A DNA stretch of 26,932 nucleotides from an uncultured Flavonifractor sp. (GCA_947384055.1 CANDFO010000027.1:1-26932); one strand, 5' to 3'; shown: positions 1 to 7,779, counted from the first letter of the stretch. Numbers and translations: made by a program. Notes: generated by a model not told the origin, from the sequence alone.

Positions 1-40
1 GGATGCGAACCGTGCGCTCTCCCAGCTGAGCTACAGGCCC
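1..40 (-). tRNA. tRNA-Ala (anticodon CGC), 5' part only
   Basis: Read on the minus strand from base 40, the sequence fits the first 40 tRNA positions: acceptor strand GGGCCTG, TA, D-stem GCTC, D-loop AGCTGGGA, GAGC, G26, anticodon stem CACGG and loop TTCGCAT. This places anticodon CGC at positions 34-36, which reads the Ala codon GCG. The rest of the gene lies beyond the window edge, so the T-arm and the G3-U70 identity pair cannot be checked. The Ala call therefore rests on the anticodon. Confidence 0.85.
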
Positions 41-239
41 AAATCGGCACTTTTTATGCGGGAAAAGTTGCAAATTTTGGGTTTCTCAAATATCCGATTT
101 TCAGGAAAAAGTCCAACAAATCGGACAGGAACAAGAAAACCAAACCAGATGTGTCACGCTATGAGCAAAACCAAAATGACCGCCCAGACTGAGGTACAAA
201 CTCAAACAAATTACTGACAGATCAAAGGTGTACTTTCTT

Positions 240-267
240 AGTATAGCATAAATTTTTCAAATGTAAA
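240..267 (-). promoter_or_regulatory. Probable sigma-A promoter for the tRNA gene
   Basis: On the minus strand TTTACA (262-267) is followed by a 16-bp spacer and TATACT (240-245). It points toward the tRNA that begins at base 40, leaving a leader of roughly 190 nt in which no second tRNA was seen. The local AT-richness supports a promoter. The tRNA itself is the only visible downstream gene. Confidence 0.55.
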
Positions 268-476
268 GACCTTTTTCCAAAAAGGTTCAAGTTTGTTGAT
301 TTACGATCAATGGACAGTCGGCACAGGTCTGACTGCTTTTTTACAGATTGTCTTTGGCGCTCGGTCTGTTGAATTTCAACATTTGAAACCTGCCCATATT
401 AAGACACCCTCATCAGGGGCTGTACTGTTTCATGCTCTATGTGTTCTGCAAACGCTGACATAGGGCTGCGGTGATA

Positions 477-505
477 TTGCACTTTTTGTTGAGAAATAGT
501 ATAAT
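477..505 (+). promoter_or_regulatory. Probable sigma-A promoter of the msrC operon
   Basis: TTGCAC (477-482) and a perfect TATAAT (500-505) are separated by 17 bp. The predicted start lies about 30 nt upstream of the small ORF at 541, which has its own GGAGAGAGG ribosome binding site. The -10 box is consensus and the -35 box is a weak match. Confidence 0.6.
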
Positions 506-540
506 ATCAAAAAAGGTTTTTCACGGAGAGAGGCGTAAAT

Positions 541-693
541 ATGGCCAAGGCAGTTTTTATCGACTACACAGGGGCCACGGGGGATGAGCGCAGCCTGGAA
601 CTGGCGGAAATTATCCGCCTGCATCTGCAAAAGCAACGCCATCCGGGAGAAACAGCGGGGGGAGCTCTCCGGGGTGAGGGGGCGCTGATATGA
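541..693 (+). CDS. 50-residue hypothetical protein coupled to msrC
   Basis: An ATG at 541 preceded by GGAGAGAGG opens a 50-codon frame that ends in TGA at 691-693. The stop overlaps the ATG of msrC (690) in an ATGA junction, the usual sign of translational coupling. The product starts MAKAVFIDYTGATGDERSLE, has an amphipathic middle segment (LELAEIIRLHLQKQ) and a Gly-rich tail. I recognise no family and see no Cys motif, signal peptide or membrane segment. The good RBS, promoter and overlap argue that it is translated. It could be a real small protein or merely a leader peptide that sets msrC translation. Confidence 0.55.
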   Translation: MAKAVFIDYTGATGDERSLELAEIIRLHLQKQRHPGETAGGALRGEGALI

Positions 694-1148
694 CAGACTA
701 TAAAACGCTGCACGCACAGCTCGCCGCCCTGGTGCATGGGGTGCCTCACCGCACTGCGAATCTGGCCAACGCCGCAGCGCTGCTTTACCACGGGCTGGAG
801 GGGCTCAATTGGGCCGGGTTCTATCTGCTGGAACGGGATATGCTGGTGTTGGGACCATTCCAGGGCAGGCCTGCCTGCATTGAGATCCCGGTGGGGCAGG
901 GGGTATGCGGAACTGCCGTGGCGGAAGACCGAACGCAGCTGGTTCAGGATGTCCACCAGTTTCCCAGACACATTGCCTGCGACAGCGCGTCCAATGCCGA
1001 GCTTGTTGTGCCCATCCATGTGGGCGGGAAAATCGTAGGTGTTCTGGATGTGGACAGCCCATATATCGGGCACTTTACTGAGGAGGACCGCATAGGGCTG
1101 GAGGCATTTGTACGCATTTTAGCGGCAGAGGGATGGTCAGAGGAGTGA
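690..1148 (+). CDS. msrC: Free methionine-R-sulfoxide reductase (fRMsr), GAF-domain protein
   Basis: The 152-residue protein is a single GAF domain of the size expected for fRMsr. Three cysteines, C63, C73 and C97, have the 10- and 24-residue spacing of the catalytic and resolving cysteines in E. coli YebR/MsrC (C84, C94, C118). The surrounding GQGVCGTA and GVLDVDSP segments are typical of the family. The known reaction is reduction of free L-methionine-(R)-sulfoxide in the cytoplasm, recycled by thioredoxin. The start overlaps the stop of the upstream 50-residue ORF, so the two are probably co-translated. A short hairpin (CGGCAG/CTGCCG, 1169-1188) follows the gene. Confidence 0.88.
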   Translation: MTDYKTLHAQLAALVHGVPHRTANLANAAALLYHGLEGLNWAGFYLLERDMLVLGPFQGRPACIEIPVGQGVCGTAVAEDRTQLVQDVHQFPRHIACDSASNAELVVPIHVGGKIVGVLDVDSPYIGHFTEEDRIGLEAFVRILAAEGWSEE

Positions 1149-1228
1149 CAGCACGCAAAAAGCTCCGGCGGCAGAACGCTTACTGCCGGGGTACTTGATA
1201 TCAATTTATGTTGGGAGGTCTTTTTTAC

Positions 1229-2641
1229 ATGTCATCAAAACCGCCGCTGGCCGGCAGAAACAAGAGCCGACTTCCCCACGTCTTTCTGTTGTTGTTTGCC
1301 ATCATCGTGGTCTGCACGCTTCTCACCTGGGTGCTGCCTGCCGGGGAATTTGAACGGACCGTCAACTCTTCCGGGAGCACCGTAGTTGTTCCGGGTACAT
1401 ATCACACCGTGGAACCGTCGCCGGTGGGCCCCTTTCAGATGCTCCAGCAGATCTATAACGGTATGTGTGATTCCGCCTCTATCAGCTTTTTTGTATTCAT
1501 CTCCTATGCCTCTGTCAATATCATCATCGCCAGCGGCGCCTTCCATGGTCTGGTGGCATTCCTGCTGCGCATCTTCAAGGGCCGGGCCCGTCTAGCCATC
1601 ATTCCCATTTTTATCACGCTGATCGGGGCGGGCTCGTCCACCATCGGCCTGTTTTCCGAGTGGTTCCCCTTTATACCGGTATTTGTAGGTATTGCTATCG
1701 CCATGGGTTATGACGCTGTTGTAGGGCTGGCGATTGTGGCGCTGGGGGCGGGTATGGGCTATTCGGGCTCCACCATCAATCCCTTTACAGTCAGCGTCGC
1801 CCAGACCATCGCCGAGGTGCCCCCCATGTCCGGCGTGGGATTCAGGGCGTTGTGCCATGTGTGCATGATTGCGGCCGCCTCCCTGATGACCATGCGCTAC
1901 GCCGCAAAAGTTGCCGCCGACCCCGCTAAAAGCCTGGTTTACGGCGATGATTTCAGCGCTCTGTCCATGAGCGAAACCCGCGCAAAGGACGCCCCCTTCG
2001 GCGTGCGGGAAAAGCTGGTTCTGCTGATTCTGGCGGCCGGGGCCGCAGCGGTAATCTGGGGCTGCGGCGCGTATCACTGGGGATTTTCAGAGCTGTCTGC
2101 CGTCTTTTTGCTCATGGGCATTCTCAGTGCCGCGGTGACGGGCTGCGGTCCTAATGAGATTGCCCGGCGGTTTGAGCAGGGCTTTCTCCAGGTGACCACC
2201 GCATGTATGATGATCGGGCTGGCCCGGGGCATTCTGATGGTGCTTACCGCCGGTTCTATCATCGACACCGTGGTATACTATCTGTCCATCCCCTTGTCCG
2301 CCTTTCCCGGCTGGTTGTGCGGGGTAGCTATGCTGCTGATGCAGACCCTGCTCAATTTCCTGATTCCCTCCGGCTCCGGACAGGCCGCCACCAGTATGCC
2401 CATCATGGCGCCGCTGGCCGATCTGCTGGGCCTGTCCAGAGATACCGCCGTCTTGGCCTTCCAGTTTGGCGACGGTCTGTCCAACATCGTGTGGCCCACC
2501 GGGTTTGCCATCATTATGTCTAGTCTGGCGGGGGTTAAGGTGGAGAAATGGTGGAAATTCGTTATCCCCGTTTTTCTGGTTCTGTTTGCTGTTCAGTCTG
2601 TGCTGATGGTGGCTGCCGTAGCCATCGGCTTTGGCACGTGA
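1229..2641 (+). CDS. YfcC family / C4-dicarboxylate anaerobic carrier-like membrane transporter
   Basis: The predicted protein has 470 residues and about 11-12 hydrophobic segments. It opens with a basic cytoplasmic stretch and the family pattern HVFLLLFAII...LTWVLPAGEFER. It shares the Gly/Ser-rich segments GAGSSTIGLFSEWFPFIPV, GYSGSTINPF and IPSGSGQAATSMPIMAPLAD of the YfcC/ArcD-like carriers (PF03606-type). Such proteins carry amino acids, peptides or dicarboxylates; the substrate cannot be deduced here. An upstream in-frame ATG at 1208 is less likely than 1229, which has GGGAGGT (1213-1219) at good spacing. The gene stands 80 bp after msrC and may be read from the same promoter. Confidence 0.85.
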   Translation: MSSKPPLAGRNKSRLPHVFLLLFAIIVVCTLLTWVLPAGEFERTVNSSGSTVVVPGTYHTVEPSPVGPFQMLQQIYNGMCDSASISFFVFISYASVNIIIASGAFHGLVAFLLRIFKGRARLAIIPIFITLIGAGSSTIGLFSEWFPFIPVFVGIAIAMGYDAVVGLAIVALGAGMGYSGSTINPFTVSVAQTIAEVPPMSGVGFRALCHVCMIAAASLMTMRYAAKVAADPAKSLVYGDDFSALSMSETRAKDAPFGVREKLVLLILAAGAAAVIWGCGAYHWGFSELSAVFLLMGILSAAVTGCGPNEIARRFEQGFLQVTTACMMIGLARGILMVLTAGSIIDTVVYYLSIPLSAFPGWLCGVAMLLMQTLLNFLIPSGSGQAATSMPIMAPLADLLGLSRDTAVLAFQFGDGLSNIVWPTGFAIIMSSLAGVKVEKWWKFVIPVFLVLFAVQSVLMVAAVAIGFGT

Positions 2642-2646
2642 CGCCT

Positions 2647-2700
2647 TCCGGCAGAGGGATGGCCCCTCCGAACCGCTGTCTGGGGCCTGCGTCTGCCGGA
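2647..2700. repeat. Long imperfect stem-loop after the YfcC gene
   Basis: TCCGGCAGA (2647-2655) pairs with TCTGCCGGA (2692-2700), and inside it GGCCCC (2661-2666) pairs with GGGGCC (2682-2687). The structure starts 6 bases after the stop codon and has no U-tract. It may stabilise the mRNA 3' end or be a REP-like palindrome. The rest of the gap to 2879 contains an ORF-like AT-rich stretch but no supported gene. Confidence 0.5.
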
Positions 2701-2879
2701 GCGCTCCGTCCTCAGACTTTGCCTGTCAGGACGGCCAGCGGCTGGGACTTGTTTGATAAACAGCGAAATGCCCAAGGGCGAGAGGATTTTTTCGCCAGGC
2801 AAGGCAGATTTTCGCGGGAATACTTGGTGTATTGGAAGTAATAATCAATTTATGACACGCTTTATAGGAGGAATAATTT

Positions 2880-3413
2880 ATGACAGTCCATCAATTCCAG
2901 GGACATACGCCATCTGTAGACCCGGAGGCTCGCGTTGCGGAAAACGCTGTCCTGGCAGGGCAGGTGACACTGGCCGCCAGAGTCAATATCTGGTACGGAG
3001 CGGTACTGCGGGGTGATATGGCCTCCATAACCATAGAGGAGGGCTCCAACGTTCAGGACGGCGCGGTTTTTCACGGCGGCGTCGGATATCCCGTCCGGGT
3101 GGGCAGAAGCGTAACCGTGGGCCACAGGGCCGTTGTGCACGGGTGCACGGTGGAAGACGGATGTCTGGTGGGCATGGGGGCAATTCTGATGAACGGCTGT
3201 GTGATTGGGGCGGGAAGTCTGATTGCCGCCGGAGCACTGGTGACGCAGAACACCGTCATTCCACCGGGAAGCCTGGTTATGGGGGCGCCGGGCCGGGTCG
3301 TGCGGGCCCTGGAGGAGCAGGAGGTCAAGAATCTGCTCCGCTCCGCCGAGCGCTACCGGGCCCTGGCCGCAGAGGAGCTGCCTGCCTGGGGTGATATGGA
3401 GGAGAGCCGTTGA
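2880..3413 (+). CDS. Gamma-carbonic anhydrase family hexapeptide-repeat protein
   Basis: This 177-residue protein is a left-handed beta-helix of hexapeptide repeats (for example VQDGAVFHGG, VGRSVTVGHRAVVHGC, VEDGCLVGMGAILMNG) followed by a C-terminal helix. H65, H82 and H87 match the three zinc/iron ligands of Cam-like enzymes, including the HxxxxH pair, and R44-G45-D46 is the conserved RGD-type element. Related proteins (YrdA, PaaY, CaiE) are often annotated as carbonic anhydrase or acyltransferase; activity is not certain. AGGAGG (2867-2872) sits before the ATG. Its stop overlaps the TTG start of the next gene, indicating coupling. Confidence 0.88.
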   Translation: MTVHQFQGHTPSVDPEARVAENAVLAGQVTLAARVNIWYGAVLRGDMASITIEEGSNVQDGAVFHGGVGYPVRVGRSVTVGHRAVVHGCTVEDGCLVGMGAILMNGCVIGAGSLIAAGALVTQNTVIPPGSLVMGAPGRVVRALEEQEVKNLLRSAERYRALAAEELPAWGDMEESR

Positions 3414-4234
3414 AGCAGGGCAGGAAACGGTCCAGAAAATCCGTAAAGGAACAGATTCGGGAAAATCCCCGGCTGGCCGCGGTCTATGTGATTCTGCGGG
3501 TGCTGGTAGTGCTGGTGATGATTGCGCAGATTTTCAACGGCAATTTTGAAAATGTCTTTCTCTGTGTGCTCACCTTGATGCTTTTCACCATTCCCAGTTT
3601 TATCGAGCGTACCATCCGTATCGACGTACCGGATACGCTGGAGATCATCATCCTTTTGTTCATCTTCGCCGCTGAGATTCTGGGGGAAATTCAGGCCTAC
3701 TACATTCATTTTCCCCACTGGGACACGATGCTGCATACCCTCAACGGCTTTCTCTGCGCCGCAATTGGCTTTTCCCTGCTGGATATCCTCAACCGCAGCG
3801 AGCGACTGGCCTTCACCCTGTCTCCGGTCTATCTGGCTGTAATGTCTTTTTGCTTCTCCATGACCATCGGCGTGCTGTGGGAGTTTTTCGAGTGTGCTAT
3901 GGACCAGTTTTTTTATCTGGATATGCAGAAGGATACCGTGGTCAATACCATCAGCTCAGTAATGCTGGCCCCGGGCCGGAGCAATGTGCCCACGGCCATC
4001 CGGGATATTACCGATGTCATTCTCGTCACCGCCGACGGGGAACAGCATGCCTTGGGCCTGGGCGGATATCTGGATATCGGTATCCTGGACACCATGAAGG
4101 ACCTCTTTGTCAATTTCATCGGAGCGGTGGTTTTTTCCATTATCGGATACTTCTATGTGAAAAACCGCGGAAAAGGGAACTTTGCCCGGCGGTTCATTCC
4201 ACAGGTGCTTCGGCAGGAACCGCCGGACGAATGA
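3410..4234 (+). CDS. DUF2238 (YjdF-like) integral membrane protein
   Basis: A 274-residue protein starts at TTG (3410), overlapping the upstream stop as TTGA, with GGAGGA (3398-3403) as ribosome binding site. After a basic N-terminus it has about five or six membrane segments. The family signature is visible as HWDTMLHTLNGFL and GVLWEFFE, acidic/His residues inside helices that suggest a metal- or proton-linked role. A soluble loop of about 50 residues precedes the last helix (VNFIGAVVFSIIGYFYV). The biochemical function of the family is unknown. Coupling to a gamma-carbonic-anhydrase-like protein may hint at a shared envelope or CO2/bicarbonate-related job, but that is inference. Confidence 0.75.
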   Translation: MKQGRKRSRKSVKEQIRENPRLAAVYVILRVLVVLVMIAQIFNGNFENVFLCVLTLMLFTIPSFIERTIRIDVPDTLEIIILLFIFAAEILGEIQAYYIHFPHWDTMLHTLNGFLCAAIGFSLLDILNRSERLAFTLSPVYLAVMSFCFSMTIGVLWEFFECAMDQFFYLDMQKDTVVNTISSVMLAPGRSNVPTAIRDITDVILVTADGEQHALGLGGYLDIGILDTMKDLFVNFIGAVVFSIIGYFYVKNRGKGNFARRFIPQVLRQEPPDE

Positions 4235-4338
4235 GTCGGGAAGCGGTTTGGAAATAACTGGTCGGTGCATAGTTCTCCCCTTGCGGCGACATACTATTGA
4301 TGAAATGCTTTAAATGAATCTTTACGGTTCTTTTAAAG

Positions 4339-4384
4339 CCTGCGGCAAGATACGCCGCAGGAGGCCGCGCAAGGGGCCTCTTTT
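4339..4384 (+). terminator. Tandem hairpins ending in a T-run (intrinsic terminator)
   Basis: CCTGCGGC (4339-4346) pairs with GCCGCAGG (4354-4361). Immediately after, GAGGCC (4361-4366) pairs with GGCCTC (4375-4380) and is followed by TTTT. The position about 105-150 bp after the DUF2238 stop suits termination of the upstream operon, while a separate structured leader begins just downstream. Confidence 0.6.
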
Positions 4385-4393
4385 CGGAGTGTA

Positions 4394-4485
4394 TCGTCAG
4401 CACCCGTGTGTCGGGGCGCACATGCGGCGGGCTGTGTCCGCTGTATGTGAAAAAACAGTCTGGATTTTTTCACTCGTGTTGACGA
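4394..4485 (+). ncRNA. Candidate structured 5' leader upstream of the DUF1540 gene
   Basis: A closing stem pairs TCGTCAGCAC (4394-4403) with GTGTTGACGA (4476-4485), ten pairs with one G-U. Inside it three hairpins are possible: 4406-4410 with 4417-4421, 4424-4427 with 4438-4441, and a perfect 9-bp stem GTGAAAAAA (4447-4455) with TTTTTTCAC (4465-4473). This multi-branched layout, 32 bp before the start codon, resembles a cis-regulatory RNA. I recognise no known riboswitch class, and covariation cannot be tested from one sequence. Confidence 0.35.
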
Positions 4486-4517
4486 CACAGTCAGATTAGC
4501 AGAGGAGGAATTTCACC

Positions 4518-4709
4518 ATGAGTTGGAATGTCAATCCCAGCATCAAATGTTCCGTAACCAGCTGCAGCCACCACTGCAGCGACAAGAACTACTGCTCGCT
4601 CAACGAGATTAAGGTGGGCTGCTGCGACCCCGCTGTTACCAATTGTGCCTCTACGGAGTGCGCATCTTTTGAGCTGGGCAGCGGCAGCGGATGCAGCTGT
4701 AAGCACTAA
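4518..4709 (+). CDS. DUF1540 domain Cys-rich small protein
   Basis: The 63-residue protein has eleven cysteines; its first half (CSVTSCSHHCSDKNYCSLNEI) has the Cys/His spacing of DUF1540, a predicted metal-binding mini-domain common in Clostridia and Bacilli. The second half has CC, NCASTEC and a terminal CSCKH. AGAGGAGGA just upstream is a strong ribosome binding site. The function is unknown; family members are often found in sporulating Firmicutes and may bind zinc or iron. It is monocistronic, with a terminator-like structure on one side and a structured leader on the other. Confidence 0.82.
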   Translation: MSWNVNPSIKCSVTSCSHHCSDKNYCSLNEIKVGCCDPAVTNCASTECASFELGSGSGCSCKH

Positions 4710-4958
4710 TACTCTACCAGGCCTTGTTTGAAAAATGAGAATGTGACCGACAGCGAAAAATTTTCACGTCCGGCAAAGGATTTTTTGCAGTCATACTGAC
4801 GTGTGGCAAGGAAAAATCACGCTGCCCAGGCGGGAAGAGCTCCGCTGCCCGGGCGATTCAACAATTTTTAATCAAGGCTTAAACACACCGAAAGCTGAGC
4901 CCCTGTTTCCGTATCCCCGCGCGCGCAGGGAATTGCTGCACAGGCTCGGTATGATCCA
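4710..4958. other. Intergenic region after the DUF1540 gene
   Basis: No gene is supported here. An imperfect hairpin forms from the related arms GCCCAGGC and GCCCGGGC at about 4825-4857. A stretch around 4755-4810 (AAAATTTTCACGTCCGGCAAAGG and onward, described in pieces) resembles the segment at about 2775-2840 in layout, so both may belong to a degenerate intergenic repeat family. The similarity was judged by eye only. Confidence 0.35.
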
Positions 4959-5004
4959 CAGATAAAAACAGTGCGCTCCTGAAGGAGCGCACTGTTTTTA
5001 TCTG
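4959..5004. terminator. Bidirectional terminator between the DUF1540 gene and the rnf operon
   Basis: A perfect 22-bp inverted repeat (4959-4980 with 4983-5004) has a GC core CAGTGCGCTCC flanked by A5 on one side and T5 on the other. It would form a strong hairpin followed by a U-tract in either direction. It lies 13 bp beyond the rnfB stop and is downstream of the convergent DUF1540 gene, so it can end both transcripts. Confidence 0.85.
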
Positions 5005-5017
5005 CATGACGGGCAGT

Positions 5018-5959
5018 TTACTTCGCTTCGCCGGCTGCGGCGGGAGCCTCTTCCACCTTGGCGGGCTCCGCTTTGGGGGCGGCTGTCTTGGAAGCCGCCG
5101 CCCCTGCAGCCGCGGGCTTGGGGGGCTGGGGCTTGACCTCGGGCACCTTGCCGTCTACGGTGATCAGCTTGCGGGGGCACTTCTGAGCGCAGATACCGCA
5201 GCCGATACACTTTTCGTAGTCGATGACGGCCAGGTTGTTGACCATATTGATGGCCTCCTTGGGGCAGGCCTTGGCGCACAGCGTACAGCCGATACAGCCG
5301 TTGTCACAGCTCTTGCGGACATCGACGCCCTTGTCGTGGGAAGAGCAGGCAATGGCCACATGGCGCTTGGTCTTGTAGGGCACCAGAGAGATCAAATGCT
5401 TGGGACAGGCCTCCACGCACTTGCCGCAGGATTTGCAGGCCTCCTCGTCCACCTTGGCCACCCCGTTTACCACATGGATGGCGTCAAAAGGACAGGCTTT
5501 TACGCAGGAGCCCAGACCCAGACAGCCAAAACCGCAGCCCAAGTCTCCGCCGCCGGGGAGGATGGAGGCCGCCGTACAATCCTGGAGACCCACATACTCA
5601 TATTTTTTATAATTCTGTCCGCAGCCGGTGCAGTGAACCTGGGCCAGCATCTTCACGCTGTCCCCGGCGGAGACGCCCATAATCTCGCCGATCTGCTGGG
5701 CTACCGCCGCACCACCGGCGGCGCAGGCATTAACCGGGGCCTTGCCCGCCGCTACCGCAGCGGCGTAGCCGCCGCAGCCGGGAAAGCCGCAGCCGCCGCA
5801 GTTGGCGCCCGGGAGAATGGCGGCAATGGCCTCCTCCCGTGGGTCCTTTTCCACGGCAAAGGCTTTGGCGGCAAAGGCCAGCACCAGGGCAAACAGCGCG
5901 CCCAGGACGGCCAGCACCACCGTGCCAATGATGAGGGCATTAAGCAATTCAGGATTCAT
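5018..5959 (-). CDS. rnfB: Rnf complex subunit RnfB, polyferredoxin
   Basis: The 313-residue protein has an N-terminal membrane helix (about 8-35) and then the four-Cys cluster CGGCGFPGCGGYAAAV. It continues with CTGCGQNYKKYEYVGLQDC and several ferredoxin-type motifs: CVKACPFDAI, CKSCGKCVEACP, CIGCTLCAKACP and CIGCGICAQKCP. RnfB is the electron-entry subunit that accepts electrons from reduced ferredoxin. The C-terminal roughly 40 residues are rich in Ala, Pro and Lys and look like a flexible extension. It is the last gene of the operon, 15 bp after rnfA, and is followed at once by a strong terminator. Confidence 0.95.
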   Translation of the reverse strand: MNPELLNALIIGTVVLAVLGALFALVLAFAAKAFAVEKDPREEAIAAILPGANCGGCGFPGCGGYAAAVAAGKAPVNACAAGGAAVAQQIGEIMGVSAGDSVKMLAQVHCTGCGQNYKKYEYVGLQDCTAASILPGGGDLGCGFGCLGLGSCVKACPFDAIHVVNGVAKVDEEACKSCGKCVEACPKHLISLVPYKTKRHVAIACSSHDKGVDVRKSCDNGCIGCTLCAKACPKEAINMVNNLAVIDYEKCIGCGICAQKCPRKLITVDGKVPEVKPQPPKPAAAGAAASKTAAPKAEPAKVEEAPAAAGEAK

Positions 5960-5974
5960 TTCGTCTGCCCCTCC

Positions 5975-6565
5975 TTAACCGAAAACTTTCAGGCCGGAGA
6001 ACCCCATAAAGGCCAGGGCAATCAGTCCGGCGGCAACCAGGGCAATGGGGAAGCCCTCAAAGGACTTGGGGAACTCGGAAAACTCCATCCGCTCCCGGAT
6101 GCTGGCAAAAAGCACGATGACCACCAGGAAGCCTACGCCGCCGGTGACGCCGTATACCACGCTCTCAATGAAGTTATAGCTGTTCTGCGTGTTCTGAAGC
6201 ACCACACCCAGCACGGCACAGTTGGTGGTAATCAGAGGCAGATACACACCCAGGGCCTCGTACAGGGCGGGCATAGCTTTCTGGAGGAACATCTCGATAA
6301 ACTGCACCAGGGAGGCGATGACCAGAATATAGGTCACGGTCTGCATGAAGTTCAGCTTAAAGGGCACCAGGATAAAGGCGTTAATGGGCCAGCAGATAGC
6401 GCTGGCCAGTCCCATGACGAAGATAACCGCCATGCCCATGCCGGAGGCGGTCTCTACCTTCTTGGAGACGCCCATGAAGGGGCAGATGCCCAAAAACTGC
6501 GCCACAATGAAGTTGTTTACCAGCACGGCGCCCAGAGCGATGGAAAAGAGCTTGGTCCACTCCAT
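5975..6565 (-). CDS. rnfA: Rnf complex subunit RnfA
   Basis: A 196-residue membrane protein with six predicted helices. Family marks include VNNFIVAQFLGICPFMGVSK near the N-terminus and LPLITTNCAVLGV in the middle, including the Cys residues that hold an iron-sulfur cluster between RnfA and RnfE in known structures. Its ATG overlaps the rnfE stop as TAATG, so translation is probably coupled. RnfA and RnfE form the inverted membrane pair through which electrons cross. Confidence 0.95.
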   Translation of the reverse strand: MEWTKLFSIALGAVLVNNFIVAQFLGICPFMGVSKKVETASGMGMAVIFVMGLASAICWPINAFILVPFKLNFMQTVTYILVIASLVQFIEMFLQKAMPALYEALGVYLPLITTNCAVLGVVLQNTQNSYNFIESVVYGVTGGVGFLVVIVLFASIRERMEFSEFPKSFEGFPIALVAAGLIALAFMGFSGLKVFG

Positions 6566-7212
6566 TACTTGGCCACCTCCTCGCTCTTAGTCTCATTTTT
6601 CTTGGGCTTGTTGAGGATATACTGCATGGCGGCGATGACGCAGGCCAGGGTCAGGAAGCCGCCCACCGGGAGGATCATGCCCAGAGCGGGAATGCTCTCA
6701 GGCAGGATGCGGATGCCCTCGCCGCCGTTGAGGATGCCGCCGCCGAAGGTGCCGGCCCCCAGGAACTCGCGGATGACACACATGATTACCAGAATTACCG
6801 TGTAACCCAGCCCCTGAAACACGCCGTCCAGCGCAGAGGCTGCCACGCCGTTTTTAGAGGCGAAGGACTCGGCCCGGCCCAGGATAATGCAGTTTACTAC
6901 AATCAGGGGGATAAACAGGCCCAGGGACTCGGACAGGTCGGGCAGGAAGGCCTTGAGCACCAGGTCCACAATGGTCACAAAGCCCGCAATGACCACGATG
7001 TAGCAGGCAATGCGGATTTTATTGGGGATGATCTTCCGCAGCAGGGAGATTACCACATTGGCGCAGGTGAGGATTACCAGCACGGACAGGCCCATGCCGA
7101 TGCCGTTAAATAAGGTGGTGGTGATAGCCAGCACCGAGCACATGCCCAGCAGCTGGACGGTGACGGGGTTCTGGAAGAACATGCCGTCTAAAAACTGCTT
7201 CTTTACATTCAT
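6565..7212 (-). CDS. rnfE: Rnf complex subunit RnfE
   Basis: The 215-residue membrane protein is homologous to RnfA, with NPVTVQLLGMCSVLAIT at the start and IPLIVVNCIILGRAESFASK in the middle. It has six helices and a short basic C-terminal tail (KPKKNETKSEEVAK). The Cys in each motif supplies ligands to the RnfA/E cluster in known complexes. It starts 15 bp after rnfG and overlaps rnfA by one base. Confidence 0.95.
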   Translation of the reverse strand: MNVKKQFLDGMFFQNPVTVQLLGMCSVLAITTTLFNGIGMGLSVLVILTCANVVISLLRKIIPNKIRIACYIVVIAGFVTIVDLVLKAFLPDLSESLGLFIPLIVVNCIILGRAESFASKNGVAASALDGVFQGLGYTVILVIMCVIREFLGAGTFGGGILNGGEGIRILPESIPALGMILPVGGFLTLACVIAAMQYILNKPKKNETKSEEVAK

Positions 7213-7227
7213 ACTTCGCTGCCCTCC

Positions 7228-7776
7228 TTAGCCCATGCTGGCGGCGGCGGCCAGGGCGCTGGTAACGGCCTCGCTGACACCGCGGGAGGTGATGGTGGCG
7301 CCGGTAATGGCGTTGATGGTGCCGCCGTCCTTGGTGACGGTGACGGTACCGCTGACACCCACAAACTGGTCCTTGAACACCGGCTTGCTGGCGTTGGAGC
7401 CCAGGCCGGAGGTCTCTCCGGTAGCCACAATGGAGATGCCGGTGCAGGTTCCGTCGTTGCCCACACCCACCATGACGCTGAGGGTGCCGCTGAAGGAGGT
7501 GGCGGGCGTCACCTGGACCACATAGCCCGCGTCTCCGGCCTTGTAGACCTTATTGACGGTGCTGTCGCCGCCGGTGTAGGTCATCTCCTCATAGCTGTCG
7601 GCGGGGAGCACCTCGTTCATGGCCCGCTCCTCTTTCAAGCGGGCGTTCTCTTTGATGTAAGGGTCGGTAATCATGTTGGTCAGGCCCAGCAGCAGCGCCA
7701 CCACCAGGCTGATGCCGAAGAGCACCAGCACCAGGGTTGCCATGCCGGGGTCTTTTTTCACGGCTGCTTCGCTCAT
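7228..7776 (-). CDS. rnfG: Rnf complex subunit RnfG, covalent FMN carrier
   Basis: This 182-residue protein has one N-terminal membrane helix (about 12-33) and an extracytoplasmic FMN-binding domain. ETSGLGS (121-127) and TGAT (158-161) are the family signatures; T161 is the expected threonine for phosphoester-linked FMN. It is three bases after rnfD. Attachment would need an ApbE-type flavin transferase, which is not encoded in this window. Confidence 0.94.
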   Translation of the reverse strand: MSEAAVKKDPGMATLVLVLFGISLVVALLLGLTNMITDPYIKENARLKEERAMNEVLPADSYEEMTYTGGDSTVNKVYKAGDAGYVVQVTPATSFSGTLSVMVGVGNDGTCTGISIVATGETSGLGSNASKPVFKDQFVGVSGTVTVTKDGGTINAITGATITSRGVSEAVTSALAAAASMG

Positions 7777-7779
7777 GAC

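Larger units (their letters stand above)
41..540. other. Intergenic region between the tRNA and the first plus-strand operon
   Basis: These 500 bases hold no convincing gene; the minus-strand ORF at 430-717 is a shadow without a suitable ribosome binding site. It contains the tRNA promoter (240-267) and the promoter of the next operon (477-505). A weak 5-bp hairpin (CAGTC 315-319 with GACTG 331-335) followed by C and six T residues could be a minor terminator, but its stem is too short to call. Confidence 0.6.

Noticed and set aside
5006..6805. 599-codon plus-strand ORF opposite rnfB and rnfA
   Set aside because: It is antisense to two certain genes, has Gly/His/Gln-rich composition typical of GC-rich shadow frames, and no ribosome binding site.
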